NCBI GenBank assembly: GCA_963969395.1
Contig: OZ017795.1
Location: 39,227,063-39,291,062, forward strand
Length of the DNA stretch: 64,000 bases
Reading direction: 5' to 3'
Origin: Pseudoscleropodium purum
Lineage: Eukaryota > Streptophyta > Bryopsida > Hypnales > Brachytheciaceae
Below the pieces are notes generated by a model. It was not told where the DNA came from. It searched no databases and saw only the letters and a list, made by a program, of their open reading frames with translations. The stretch's first letter is position 1. Every line of letters begins with the position of its first letter. The position numbers and the translations under genes are program-made. Below are positions 51,334 to 62,380 of the stretch, piece after piece.

Positions 51334-54300
51334 TCAGTAATCCTCTCCGCCCTCGTCTGCATCTCTGTCCAAAGCTGCCCCCACGGCCTCCAGATTCGCA
51401 ATAGCAGCAACAACGGATGCCTCCGGGATGACATGAGATGTGGGAGGTCCTTTCTTTGTATGCGAGGGCATTCTGTGCGAGTACAAGATAATGTTGACAT
51501 GGACCATCTGCGAAAGACAGAGTTCCTTGTGCCATCTTCGGGTCCAGCACTCCCTCGCAATGAGCGCTTTTGACTCCCTCTTGGCTTTCATCGGAATCCA
51601 CCACTCAATTTTAAAATTACCATACGTGGGCCCCGGAGACATGTCCACACATTGGAGTACCCGTCCCAGCCAGACAGGCAGATGATTGTTGTGACATGGT
51701 CGACAAAGAACAAAGTCTCCGAGTAGAACATCCCTGAATGGATTGAATCTCAAGCGCGGCCTGTCCTTCGCAGGTCCGCAGTATAGAGTGGGATCCCCTT
51801 CATCCTCCGGAGTGGTATCTACTGAATAATTCTCCTCCGCCCCCTTGTCTACAAAAGTCGACGTGTGATCTCTTGTCCAGTCAGAGAGTGGCCATAATCC
51901 TTCTTGAAGCAATGCAGGAGTTTGAGGTAGCGCCGAATTGATCTCTGATTGAATTCTTTCCCAGTAAGCCACACAACCTGCCATTTCCTGTGCGTACCAT
52001 CTATCTCTGTCCATTCCCGATTTCCAGAACTCAATGAACTTTGCTATTCCGTTTTTGATGAATGTCTATTTCTCATTGCACTCTGTAGCCCTTGCGACTT
52101 CCTTTTCTGCATTTCGCCTTCTGGTATTAATGTCCACATTCCCCCAGAAAGCCTTGAAAGGCATAGGTCGAGGGTCCCTCTGTGGAATATTGGGTTGTCC
52201 ATTTTCGTCCACTGTCCACATTTTGACAGATGCGCCAGGAGGCAGCCACGAAGAATCTGTGGCCCTGAGCTTGTACCTCATGACCGGCCATCCACGATCC
52301 ACACCATCCTCCACGACGTAGAACTTGAAGAGGTGTTTATCTCCGAGCCCGATGATTTTGTTCACCCCATCATGATGGAAGCCCTTGAAGTATAATTTGA
52401 AGTCCGCCACTTCTTGCATGAACTCCGGAATGAAGGCTACAGTCTTCTATGAATCCATGAACGCCTTCATGAGATCCGCAAGTACGTATGTGTTCTTCCT
52501 TTTGATCAGTTTAGAGAGATAACTGAAGTGTGCATCAATGTCCTCGTGCGTATGCCCGACAATAAGGAACCCCACTGAAACTTCCTTGAATATGCGCCTG
52601 GCAGTGAGCAGTGAGCAGAAAGCCATGAGGAATTGATTTTTGTTGTCCTTTGCTAAATTGTCGAGTTGCAAGAACAGTTTCCTTGGAAGAGGGACCTGAG
52701 GTCGTCCTGGTCTCGCTGCGTCGATCACCATGTCCGAGGCCTGCGGGATTGACGAGTTGCATCTCGATTTCCCATGAAGCAGAGCCTCGAAGAAGGTGTT
52801 TAGCAGTGGAGTCGAGAAGAGGATCTTGGACTCCCGAACAGGTGGTAGTTCTAGGGCCCTAAGGACCCTACAGATGGACGAAATTGTGAAATTTGAATCC
52901 CCAAGCCAGAGTGATGTGGAGTAATGTGCATACGCGCCATCTCCATGTCCATGTGTGAGCATTCCAGTACACGAGATTGGTATTTGCCCTAGCCCTGCGG
53001 TGGCCTTGGTGATGCGCTGCATCCTCGGAATGGTAGTCTTTGTGGTGTCCATATTGTCATGAATAATGCAGAGGAACTCTGATGGATTTTGCACTGACTG
53101 CGCGGTCCATCCACTGTATACATTTCTACAAGTGCGTTGGTAATTGAGATGTCTCTCTCTGTCGTCGACCAGGGCCTGCCACTCATCACAACCTCTTGGA
53201 TACTTTGCAATGAACTCTACCAGGAAGTCACATTCTGTGCATTTTGAGAAATTGCTCCCTACGGCCTTGACCTCTACGTTTTTGAAATGAGCATTCCGAA
53301 GGCGGTTGATAGCAGACTGCAAGACCGGCTTCATATTGCATATTCCATTGACCTGAAGAACATGACTTCATGGATGAGTTTCCATGGAAGACTATAGAGT
53401 TGTATCGGCTAGCAGCCGACAGAATTGCAAATGACGGCCTATAGAAAGGAAAGATCAATGGCTTCTACATTCAAAGTCCAGACATGATTGTATCGGTTGG
53501 CAGCCGATAAAAGGACTTTTCTACTGTAGACGAAGAGGCAGATGATGGACTTACATAATTGACTTGTTCGCACATGTGATCCCAATTCATTGCAGAGGGG
53601 AGGACCTTGAGATTGTCGACGCGTTTATTTCCAACCATTCTGAACTCGTTTGGCATTTTGTCGGCATTGTCGTCGATGATCGTTTTGAGGGTTGCTTGAG
53701 CTTGGATTGTTTGTGGCCGTGGCCGTCGGGCCCCTGCATTTCCATGCGAGCCGTTAACGGATCCTCCCACGGCCGCAGCCTTGTAAACATGATAGGCCGA
53801 CCTTGATACCCCATGAATGATATACCATGCGTTTTCGCAGACGTCTGTATTTGCAAGAGTAATGAATTTTTTTCCTGGAATAACCCCTGCATGAAGCTGA
53901 CTCTGCATCGCATACGCTACCTCCCTCCTACTCTCGAATGTGCAAGCAAAGAACTTTCGTCGTATAGACCTCGTGTCCTCCCAGGAAAACGTCTGGCAGC
54001 ATCTGAGCTTACAGCACTTTTGTGAGCTGACCTTACGTACCTCCGTCTCCGAGGTCTTCATTTGCAACCTAGATTGGCTTTCGTGATCTTTGGGAATCAC
54101 CCTTCTGCGCACAAAGCGGTATGGATTCCTCGGTACCCCCTACATTCCGTTATCGTCCGACTCATTCAATAGAGCAGCCTCTGAGCAGAGTGTGACAATT
54201 TCAGATAGTAGCCTTCCACCCTCCAACCTTGTATGTGTGAGCCTCCAGCGCATGGTTGTCATTTGCAGTTCGTCATTGTCCGATACGAACATGACCCCGA

Positions 54301-55486
54301 CATCCGTGTCGCCCAGGACGCCATCATCGCAGGCCTCATCTGGTAGGCAGACTTGGATCATGGCTCTTCTGAGAACCGAGAAGTCGTCATTGAGAAGTTC
54401 ACAGTATTGATTTCTCCAGAGCGGTCTATCTGGGATTGGAAGCCCAACTTGCATTCCATCCGGATGGCCATTATCTCCACTTTGAGTATCAGCTCTAAAC
54501 GCATCCGAATGATCCATGCTGTCAGCAACACTTGTATCGGACACGGCAGTGCCAGAGGTATTGTAACCATGAACATCGCGGTGATCCTCTGCAGACCCGC
54601 GGCTGTCATCGTTGGACGAATAGAGCCTATCATCTCGCTCGTCTTCATTTGATGCAATAGGAAGTACTCGCTGTGTTCCCGGATCACATAATTCTACCTG
54701 TACATCGTTCGAACTCCCACCACTCTCGTAGTTACCATCGACTTGAGCCTGCATGAAATGGGTCGCAGGTTCTCCTGTCGGTTGGCAGCCGACAACCTTG
54801 GTTATTGGGACGGAGGTCTCGATTGGTCTGACCTTATAACCACTCCAGAGTATTTTGAATTCAACACAGCCTTTGAGTGTCATGAATTCAGGAATCTCCC
54901 AATAAGCACTCTGATCCTGGAAATCATCGACGACGTGCAGTAGCTTCACAACGAGGAAGAAGCTCTGTGGAACGCGAAAGCCTTCCTAGTAACCCTTCGG
55001 AGAGCATTGTACAATTGTACCTACACCAGCATACAGCAGATCCGTGCTCATAGTCTGCAGTAGTGAGACATCCATATTGACAGTGAGTGATAGGAATTGT
55101 TGTATGGGTTTTTCATCTGTGACCACTTGTATCGGCTACCGGCCGACACCAGCAGAAGAAGACCTTTCAGACTCTGCATGGGGATAGATGTTCTCTACCT
55201 CCCACACGATTGACCTTCCCGGGCAGTGTCGCAGAAATACCATGTCTCCCTCAGGAAACGGAAGAGGCATATCGAGGTTATTTGGAACGTCTAGGACATG
55301 AACGCGTACGAGGTAGGGATCGCGGCTCACCACCCTTTCTACGACCGCCCTTCCGGAGTAGTATAATCCTTCTAGTGTAAGAGCCACAACAACTCCCTTC
55401 TGCATTTTCAGTCTTCCTGAGCCTCCATTTTTCGTGAATGCCTCAATAGGACTCGCACCCGATGTCCAGTCATCAGATCCACTCAT
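51334..55486 (-). CDS. DUF7869-type putative DDE transposase with in-frame TAG codons, 2 exons
   Basis: Two exons (53555-55486 and 51334-53352) join in phase across a 202-nt intron that contains two palindromes, giving 1,316 codons and ending in TGA. N-terminal residues ~25-95 look like a small barrel (VVVALTLEGLYYSGRAVVER). A low-complexity acidic stretch follows. Then a Cys-rich motif (KCCKLRCCQTFSWEDTRSIR) and an HTH-like segment (DVCENAWYIIHGVSRSAYHV) precede HGNAGARRPRP. Exon 2 holds the catalytic-type core: CTECDFLVEF, IIHDNMDTTKT, LFLQLDNLAKDNKNQFLMAF and VGFLIVGHTHEDIDAHFSYL. The Asp of QLDN and the acidic HEDID motif fit an RNase H-like DDE/D site. The C-terminus (FNPFRDVLLGDFVLCRP ... 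FKIEWWIP) resembles a BAH/SH3-like barrel. The frame is broken by TAG at 55136, 54986, 54140, 52447 and 52066, never TAA or TGA. The first TAG falls in a palindrome and may be intronic. Confidence 0.7.
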
Positions 55487-56719
55487 GATTTGAAATCAGA
55501 GTCAGAACCCACAATGTCGGAATCTCTGTCAGACCCGTGATGACCTTATCGACTGGTAGCCGATACGTCTGTGTACCTGGTGCTTCACGACCTTCCTGGT
55601 ACAAAAATTGGTATTGGCTAGCAGCCGATACCACTGTCCGTACGGTCAAGCACAGAGGCAGGACGGTACAGCTAGAACTTTGGGGATCATGCACGAAGCT
55701 AGATTTTGCGCTTTCTATGATCTAGGCACTGTCCATAGATGCTCTGACCAGTAAAAATAATGAAATGGAAACACATGTACAACCGAATAGGAAATCCTGA
55801 ACCTCTGTCAGGCAACTAATTTTCGAGAATGCTCCTGACTACTACTGCAATTAGAATCCTACTGCAATTCAAATGTAGCTTGGAGCAATTCAAATCCTAC
55901 TGCAAATCCTACGTAAGCCTAAACGCCAAATAAAAATTGTCAAAGAGCGCTTCCTGAACCCGAAGACTACTCAATGCTGCACTAAACTGAGGTCTACTGA
56001 ATTCCCTGTCACGTTGCATCCTACATAAACATTCCACAACAAGCCACTGCAATTCCCTGACGGTTCTTGGACTCTCTGAGTGCGTGTGTGGGGCAAATGA
56101 AAATGAAATGAAAATGGAAGTCCTCCAAGATCTGATCCTAGGTGAGCAAGCTTGAAACTGAATTTGGCGCCTGAAATTTGAATCTGGAAGAAGATGAAGT
56201 TGTGGTGATTGCAAGAGAGCCAAGTCCGTGCATCGGGAGATCGTGTTGGGAAACGTACGCATCTCTGCAATGAGTGTTCGTAACTTCCATGTACTTTGCT
56301 GGATGTGGAGTACATGCTAACGGATGAAAATCTGCGATGGATGAAATTTATGGAAGAACGGACTCGGTTTGTCATGATTGCGCCTACCGGCTGGCAGCCG
56401 AGGGTTTAGGAGGTATACACCCCTAGCCACTTTCATTTTCTCTCATTTGCCATTTGCGTCTCCTGCTCTCTCTCTGTCACTCACTCTCACTCACTCTCAC
56501 TTACTCTCAGCCTCACTCACTCTCACTCTGCCATTCTCCCTCCTTCAGTCCGACTTGCAGCTGACATCCCCTCGCAAAGCAAAGTAACAGCCGATACATC
56601 TTAGCGCAGCCAATACGCATTTCTGGCCAACCGACAGTGAAGGAGAGTGAGGCAAGCGTGCTTTTTCAGTAGCCGACAAGTCATCTTCAACAGCCGATAA
56701 GCGACAGAGTCCATTGGCG
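55487..56719. promoter_or_regulatory. Divergent intergenic region between the two element gene units
   Basis: No convincing gene. Three palindromes lie at 55546, 55611 and 56384. A CTCACT microsatellite-like tract at 56474-56530 looks like a plant CT-rich leader. Five half-palindromes cluster at 56588-56700. The placement between a minus-strand start (55486) and a plus-strand start (56720) suggests a shared bidirectional promoter. No TATA box was pinned down. Confidence 0.5.
56588..56700 (+). repeat. Cluster of five palindrome half-sites
   Basis: CAGCCGATAC (56588), CAGCCAATAC (56607), CCAACCGACA (56627), GTAGCCGACA (56669) and CAGCCGATAA (56691) all point the same way and lack the opposite arm. 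They lie just before the candidate start codon at 56720. They read as operator-like sites for a factor that also binds the full palindrome; this is inference. Confidence 0.7.
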
Positions 56720-59700
56720 ATGGCGTCTTCCGATTTGGCGACTGAGAGGTACTTTTCACTACATGTATCGGCTGCCAGCCGATACACTGTCATTTGCTAT
56801 ATCATATAGGATAGCCATTGAGATTCTGAGGCACCTATTACTTGCTATATCGGCTGGCAGCCGACATACATTGTAGCACTCACTAGGAGCCTGAGCTTAA
56901 GCTATGTCGGTTGGCAACCGATATGATCTCGGGACGGTTGACTTAGGAATTTCTAGAAATGTCTTCCGACGATAGGGTTTAGGGACTGAGAGGTTGTATC
57001 GGCTGGCAGCCGATACAGTGGATGCACAAAGTGAAGGTGCATAGTGTGAGTGTACTGAGAATTCAATTGTATTGTTCTGTAGGAAACCGACTCTCTTGGC
57101 CCGCCTTCTGGGTGTGCAAATCCCAAACTTTCGGATATTGGGAGACGGGTATCCACCGAGGGCAACATGGCGAGCGATCGAGGCCATCTAAGGATGGGGT
57201 CTGTGTTGGAGGCAGTTACCCGACACGACAGTGGAGATCGTATGCTCCTTCAAGCTGAAAGGGAACATGACCCCTGGCAAAGGAAGTGTATTGTCCGTCA
57301 TGGCTGTTGGCGATTCTGTGCACGTCATGATATGCTTGATGCCACTAGGAAGCACGGATGGAGTTGCCGATTATTTTGCGGTGGAGTTGCCGGTGAACAA
57401 GTGCATGGAGGAGGTCTGTGGACAGAAGTCAATGTCGATGGGCATGACGTTCACGGGAAACACGCCGTCCAGTGCAGAGGACCTCATCCAGGGCTGGGAG
57501 TGCTTGAAGATAGAGCGCGATGAACACAATGCGTTCATCGCTCGTGAGTTGGAAAAGGGGAAGAAAAAGGTACCCTTGGCGAGGAAGCAAGTGACGGCGC
57601 CAGTGACTGAAGTCACTGCAACTGATCTGTAGGAGACCGGGTTGCCCAGCAAACCAAAGGCCAGGGACGACCCCAACAAGCCGCTGAAGCTGACACTCGA
57701 CGAAGCACTCCGACGTGGAAATCATCTCACAACCAAGACGAAGGAGAATGAGGTGAACGCTATTTACCAGGCGTTGGAAACGGGGCTCCTGCATGCGTTT
57801 CCTTACAAAAAGCAGCGTCTTCCGGGGGTCATTCACTCGAACAAATTCCACATTGCACCGGACGAGTTGAAGTACCGGAAGATTGCAAAGGACCGACTTG
57901 GCCAGGTAATTCAACGATCACTTCCATCCTTTACTGGTTTTTATCTTCCCATATAATGTATCGGCTGGCAGCCGACATCTGTAGTTGGTCTTTAATATTT
58001 TGGCCTTCTCTCAATTCAGGTGAAGACCATGTACAAGGGATACGGGTCCATCAGGAAGAAGCCAGAAATCCATGGGATTCCTCTAAAGCGGGCTCCACTG
58101 CCAACGGACAAAGGGCTAGACGCCGTGATGGACGAGTGTCCCGGGAAGGAACAAACTGTTGTTGTCGACGGCATCTCAATGCCGTGGTGGAAGGCGCCAA
58201 ATGTCCACTGGTATATCATTGGTGGGCAACACACAGTGACGGCCTGTCGAGAATTGGCCGAGCAATATTCGGACGGCTTTGAAGCCAAAACTGACCTCCT
58301 GGAGTTCGAGGTCATTCCGGTATTCAATAGAGACTCGGACACACTCGTCAGAGTCTCCAATGCCCTCAATCTCAACATCGCGGAGAAAGTGGCAAAGGAG
58401 ACCTTCAAATCCTACGCAGAGATGGGAAGAGCGGCGTGGGTGAAGGCGGGGTGCCCAGAGCCGCATCGTGGAGGTGGAAAGCCGTCAGCAACATTTGAGG
58501 TAATTCCCACGCACCTTTATTTTTTTCTCCCTTTTAATTAATATATTATGTATCGGCTGGCAGCCGATACCATTCTCGCATGTTCTAAACATTGCGGTGG
58601 AACTCCTCCAGGCTGTGAAGCTAAAGGCGATGGCACACTTCGTGGATGAGAAGGTGTCCTCCAAGTTGCCCCTCATCTTCATCAAGGAGACCACCTGGGT
58701 GCTATGGACGGAGGTCTTCGATGCGTGGGAGAACGAGGAGCTTATTGGAGATGATGGGACTGTGCCGAATCTCCTCGTCAATCGGAAGCCACTCACTCAC
58801 ATCACCAAAACGGATCTCACGCCAACGCTAGGGCTTTGGGATTCGGATCTGTGCGAGCTAGGGCGGGAGATCGTTGCACTTCGCGTGAGCATCAAGAACA
58901 CCACGAAGGCCAAGTCCTCGAGGAAGATCACTCTCTTCGATTGGTGCAAGGACAAAAAACTGGACAGGATCGTCATGAACGAGATCATGTGGACCAGGAA
59001 GAAGCATCCCCTTCCCTGCAAGGACTAGGGTTGGACCCCATATACTGACGAGGATTGGATGGAGCTTACTAAAAAGGAGGGGTACTCAGCGGCCGTAGTC
59101 CGAAACGTCTGGAAGGACATGATGAAGTTCACGGACGCCAACAACTGGTTGAAGGGGCGAGTGAACCCTATGAATCCAACGACAAACAAGTCGACGGATG
59201 GCAAGGCGCTGGGGTTCTTCTTCACGACGTTGGCGAACTACGCCAAAGTCGAAATGCCTCAGACGCTTGGGAAGTCCGCCGAATTGAAATACGAATGCTA
59301 TGTCGGAGAGAATATTCCTGAGGTGGTCGACTTCGTCCGTCAATCGAAGGGGAATATGGCGCTGGAACTCGAGGACAAAAAATTCATTGTCCTCTTTGGG
59401 TATACAGATATGGGGGAACCGGTTCCAGTGAACAAGAACGATCTGCTCGATCTAGCATTGGCCGCTGAAATCCCTGAGGTGGACGGTCTGAATATCGAAG
59501 AGACCGAAGTGTACATCCCCCTGCCAATGCTCCTCATCGGGAACTCGCGTTTCCAAGATTCTATCGCGACGGCCTTGTACTCGTCCTCGTCCTCCTGGTA
59601 CTACCATTCGGTGTACTATCAGCCATCTCCCCGTGGAGGCTTTCAGAAGGCGGAGATTGAATCCATGCCTTTGGTCACTCTGTCCTTGACCTTCCCGAAG

Positions 59701-60860
59701 CCCGAGGACAGGTCGAGTATTTTTCCGATCTTCAAGTGCTTCACTGGGATCAACAAGGCGCCCGACTGGTTCAATGTCGACGTTGAGGGCGAGGTCGACT
59801 GGAATGGTGGGATGTGCGGGGTTGGTCATGGACTTCTAGAGAAACCGATGATGCCGACCCTAAAATCCAAGGATGCCACCGTCATCAACATCTAGAGGGG
59901 CGGGAACATCACGAAGATCGCTCTGGTAAGTTTTCTTATCCTTTCCTCACATTTGCATTGTTCAGAGGAAGTGAAATCCTGTCGGCTGGCAACCGATACA
60001 ACATGTTACTCACTTGTACTCCATGGGTTCGCAGAGGAATGGGCGGGCCGTCATGGAGTTCGTTCGGGAGGAGGACGGATTGTAGAAGGCCATGGAACGT
60101 GTGAGGGGAATGAACCTCGTCTCCTCGGCTTCCTTGGGACCTTCTTCGGGGACGCCTGCGCTGACAGACCGGGGGGGCGCAAGCGGATCGGGGCAAGTGT
60201 CGCCTGCGGCATCACATCAACAATCGCGGCCGATCTCGACCCTCAATCTGATGGAGACTCCGGGTGGTGTTGTTCAATCTCAACGGCCGTAGGGTCAATC
60301 TCAGGAGCGACCAGCACTTCAGACGTTGCAGATTGACTCAGATAGTGATGGCCCCCCGGAAGAGACACTCATTCGAAGGCAACGACAACGACGTCCTTCA
60401 TCTCCGTGGCGTTCTCTCAATCTCCCCCCGGCTCCAAATTCGGAGCCGCACGAGATGCTCCGACCGGAAAATTCATCAGTCGCAATGGTCGTGGACTTGC
60501 ACGTTCAGCCATCGTCAGAGGAGATTCATAGGATTCCACAGGCTCCAGTGGTCAGTCCTGCAATAGAGCCTCAAGTGGGAGTCACTGCAATTGGCCGCCC
60601 GGCTATTGCAGCTGACATTAGTATCGGCTGCCAGCCGACACCCATAGTGGTTTCCCCGCCTGAACCACGACAGAGAAGAAGCAAGGGGGCCACGCTCGAA
60701 AAGGAGTTGGAGTTGGCGGACTCGCGGAGGTCAACTCGGGTTCAGCAAAAGCGGAAACGACCGAGTGACGAGGAAGACGGTGGCGCGGCGGCGCGGGAAC
60801 AGGACTTCCCAAATGAAGTGATGTCTCCCGCTCGATCTCAGAGGCGGGCTCAGACTGGAG
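56720..60860 (+). CDS. Element protein with ParB/sulfiredoxin-like motif, several exons, in-frame TAGs
   Basis: A candidate first exon (56720-56748, MASSDLATER) ends in a good donor; how it joins the next exon is unresolved. Well-defined exons are about 57216-57905, 58020-58499, 58612-59925 and 60035-60860, all joined in phase. The second carries HWYIIGGQHTVTACRELAEQ, like the GxHR/GxH loop of ParB-N/sulfiredoxin folds that bind nucleotide. It is followed by EFEVIPVFNRDSD and NALNLNIAEKVAKE, as in ParB-like proteins. The third is a large unassigned region. The fourth is Gln/Ser/Pro-rich and basic, probably disordered and nuclear (RRSTRVQQKRKRPSDEED). In-frame TAG codons occur at 57630, 59026, 59893, 60083 and 60290. 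A palindrome at 60621 is translated in frame as SIGCQPTP. The donor at 60860 joins in phase to the FCP1-like exon at 61097, so both may be one gene. Confidence 0.55.
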
Positions 60861-61096
60861 GTTCGTAGGCAATAGACATGCTCCGCGATGTTTGTGGAGT
60901 GTCTAAAATAGCTCATGTATACGTAGCACTACCTGACTCAGACTTGTGCATAGACTTGTCAGTAGGAGCCTTCATCTCGACAGACTAGAGTACTTATGGA
61001 CTGTGTCGGCTGCCAGCCGATATAGTGCACGAATGTTTTGTCATGTACCTAAGTTCATTGCATCTCATGCTCTATGTATTTCGTTTTGCAATGCAG

Positions 61097-61965
61097 ATGA
61101 TGACTCCAAAACTTCTGAGAAATTCCCCGTCACCACGTCTGAAGGTGGGCAAGAGTGTGACAAACCAGCTCTAGAAGAAACGGCAGGGAACACGTCTAGT
61201 GCTGGCCCGTCTCAGGTAGCGACTCCGAAGTTGTTTCTTTTCCTTGAGGTTCAAGGAACTCTGCTCTTCTATGAGCCCCTCATTTTAAAAGGGAAAAATA
61301 TGCATTAGAGGTCGCAAGTAAGAGCTCGACCAGGTCTTCAGGAGTTCATCAGGTTCTGTAAGGGTCAGGACATTCAGATCGTTTATTGGTCGCATTTACC
61401 CAAGCAGACTCTTGAGCAGCGTCTTCATAACCTGAAATAGAAGGCGCCGGATATCAAAGACGATTATCTGGCTTTTGGACAGGAGTACTGTGACGAGAGT
61501 GCTTATCGAGACCCTCAAAATCCCAAACGACCAATTTTTCTAAAGCGTCTCGCAAGGATTCTTGGGTCATCTTCCTTGTACGATAATGGGGCCACGATCA
61601 ACAACTCATTGATCGTGGATCACGAGCCCTGTCGAAATGTTTTGAATCTGCCATATAGTACGATTCATCCACCCCCGGTTACTATGTTTTCGGAGAGTTC
61701 ACTGAAGGGTGGAAAACTGCCTTATCTCCAGGCGACGCTCATCCCGTTCATTGAACAGTTTTTGTCTTCGGGACTTACGGTCCCAGAGTTCTGTCAAAAG
61801 AACTCTTCAGTTGGGATTGCACGCTGTATGCCGAGCTCTCCTCTTCATAATCAGTTCATGAATGTGACACCGCCATATCAAAAGGGATTCGAGGTGCCAT
61901 ATTCACTGGAGGAGCTGCAGGCCATGGGAATTCCTAGCCCACGGGACCTAATGGAGGAGGCGTAG
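61097..61965 (+). CDS. FCP1/NIF-like HAD phosphatase-like domain, active-site aspartates altered
   Basis: After an acceptor at 61091-61096 the frame reads an acidic linker and then an FCP1-homology-like domain. The signature LFLEVQGTLL stands where catalytic members have DxDx(T/V), so both aspartates are replaced (E and Q). Downstream, ARPGLQEFIRFCKGQDIQIV then YWSHL matches the RPG..EF..........I.WS block, and NNSLIVDHEPCRN matches the D(D/H)SP-type third motif. The order and spacing support the family; loss of the nucleophile suggests a binding or regulatory role. In-frame TAG at 61306 and 61438 interrupt the domain. The final TAG at 61963 abuts a palindrome copy. It is probably the last exon of the upstream ParB/Srx-like gene. 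Confidence 0.6.
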
Positions 61966-62380
61966 TGTATCGGCTGCCAACCGACACATATTTTTATAGA
62001 TTGCATATATTCTCTGTAGATAAAGGAGGACGTCTAGAGACTACATCTTTTGTGTACATTATTTTCTTTTGTATTGATTAAACAATTTTTTTGTAATGAA
62101 GGCATTTCAGTCCGATTTTTCCTAAAGCTTGCGCATGGGACACTCACTCTCAAAGCATTCAAATGTTTCCTTTGAGAGTTTCAGCATTAGGTCTTGGTGC
62201 ATTCACTCATCTGTACACAATCTATCTGGCACCTTTTGTTTGTTTCTCAATATGAATTATTGGCTGTTGTCTTGTGTCAGGCCGCAGTATCGGCTGCCAG
62301 TCGATATCAACTGGCTTGTCTTCTTTCAGTGGATGTTGATGTTGTATAATCTTGTAGCTACTAACTCATGTTCTGTTCAG

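Noticed and set aside
55909..56375. Two overlapping minus frames of 117 and 134 codons in the element's intergenic region
   Set aside because: No domain or splice support; composition resembles leader or promoter DNA.
57167..57523. ATG-led frame MASDRGHLRMGSVLEAV...
   Set aside because: It is out of phase with the conserved-looking frame that continues through 57905; the acceptor near 57215 explains the coding exon better.
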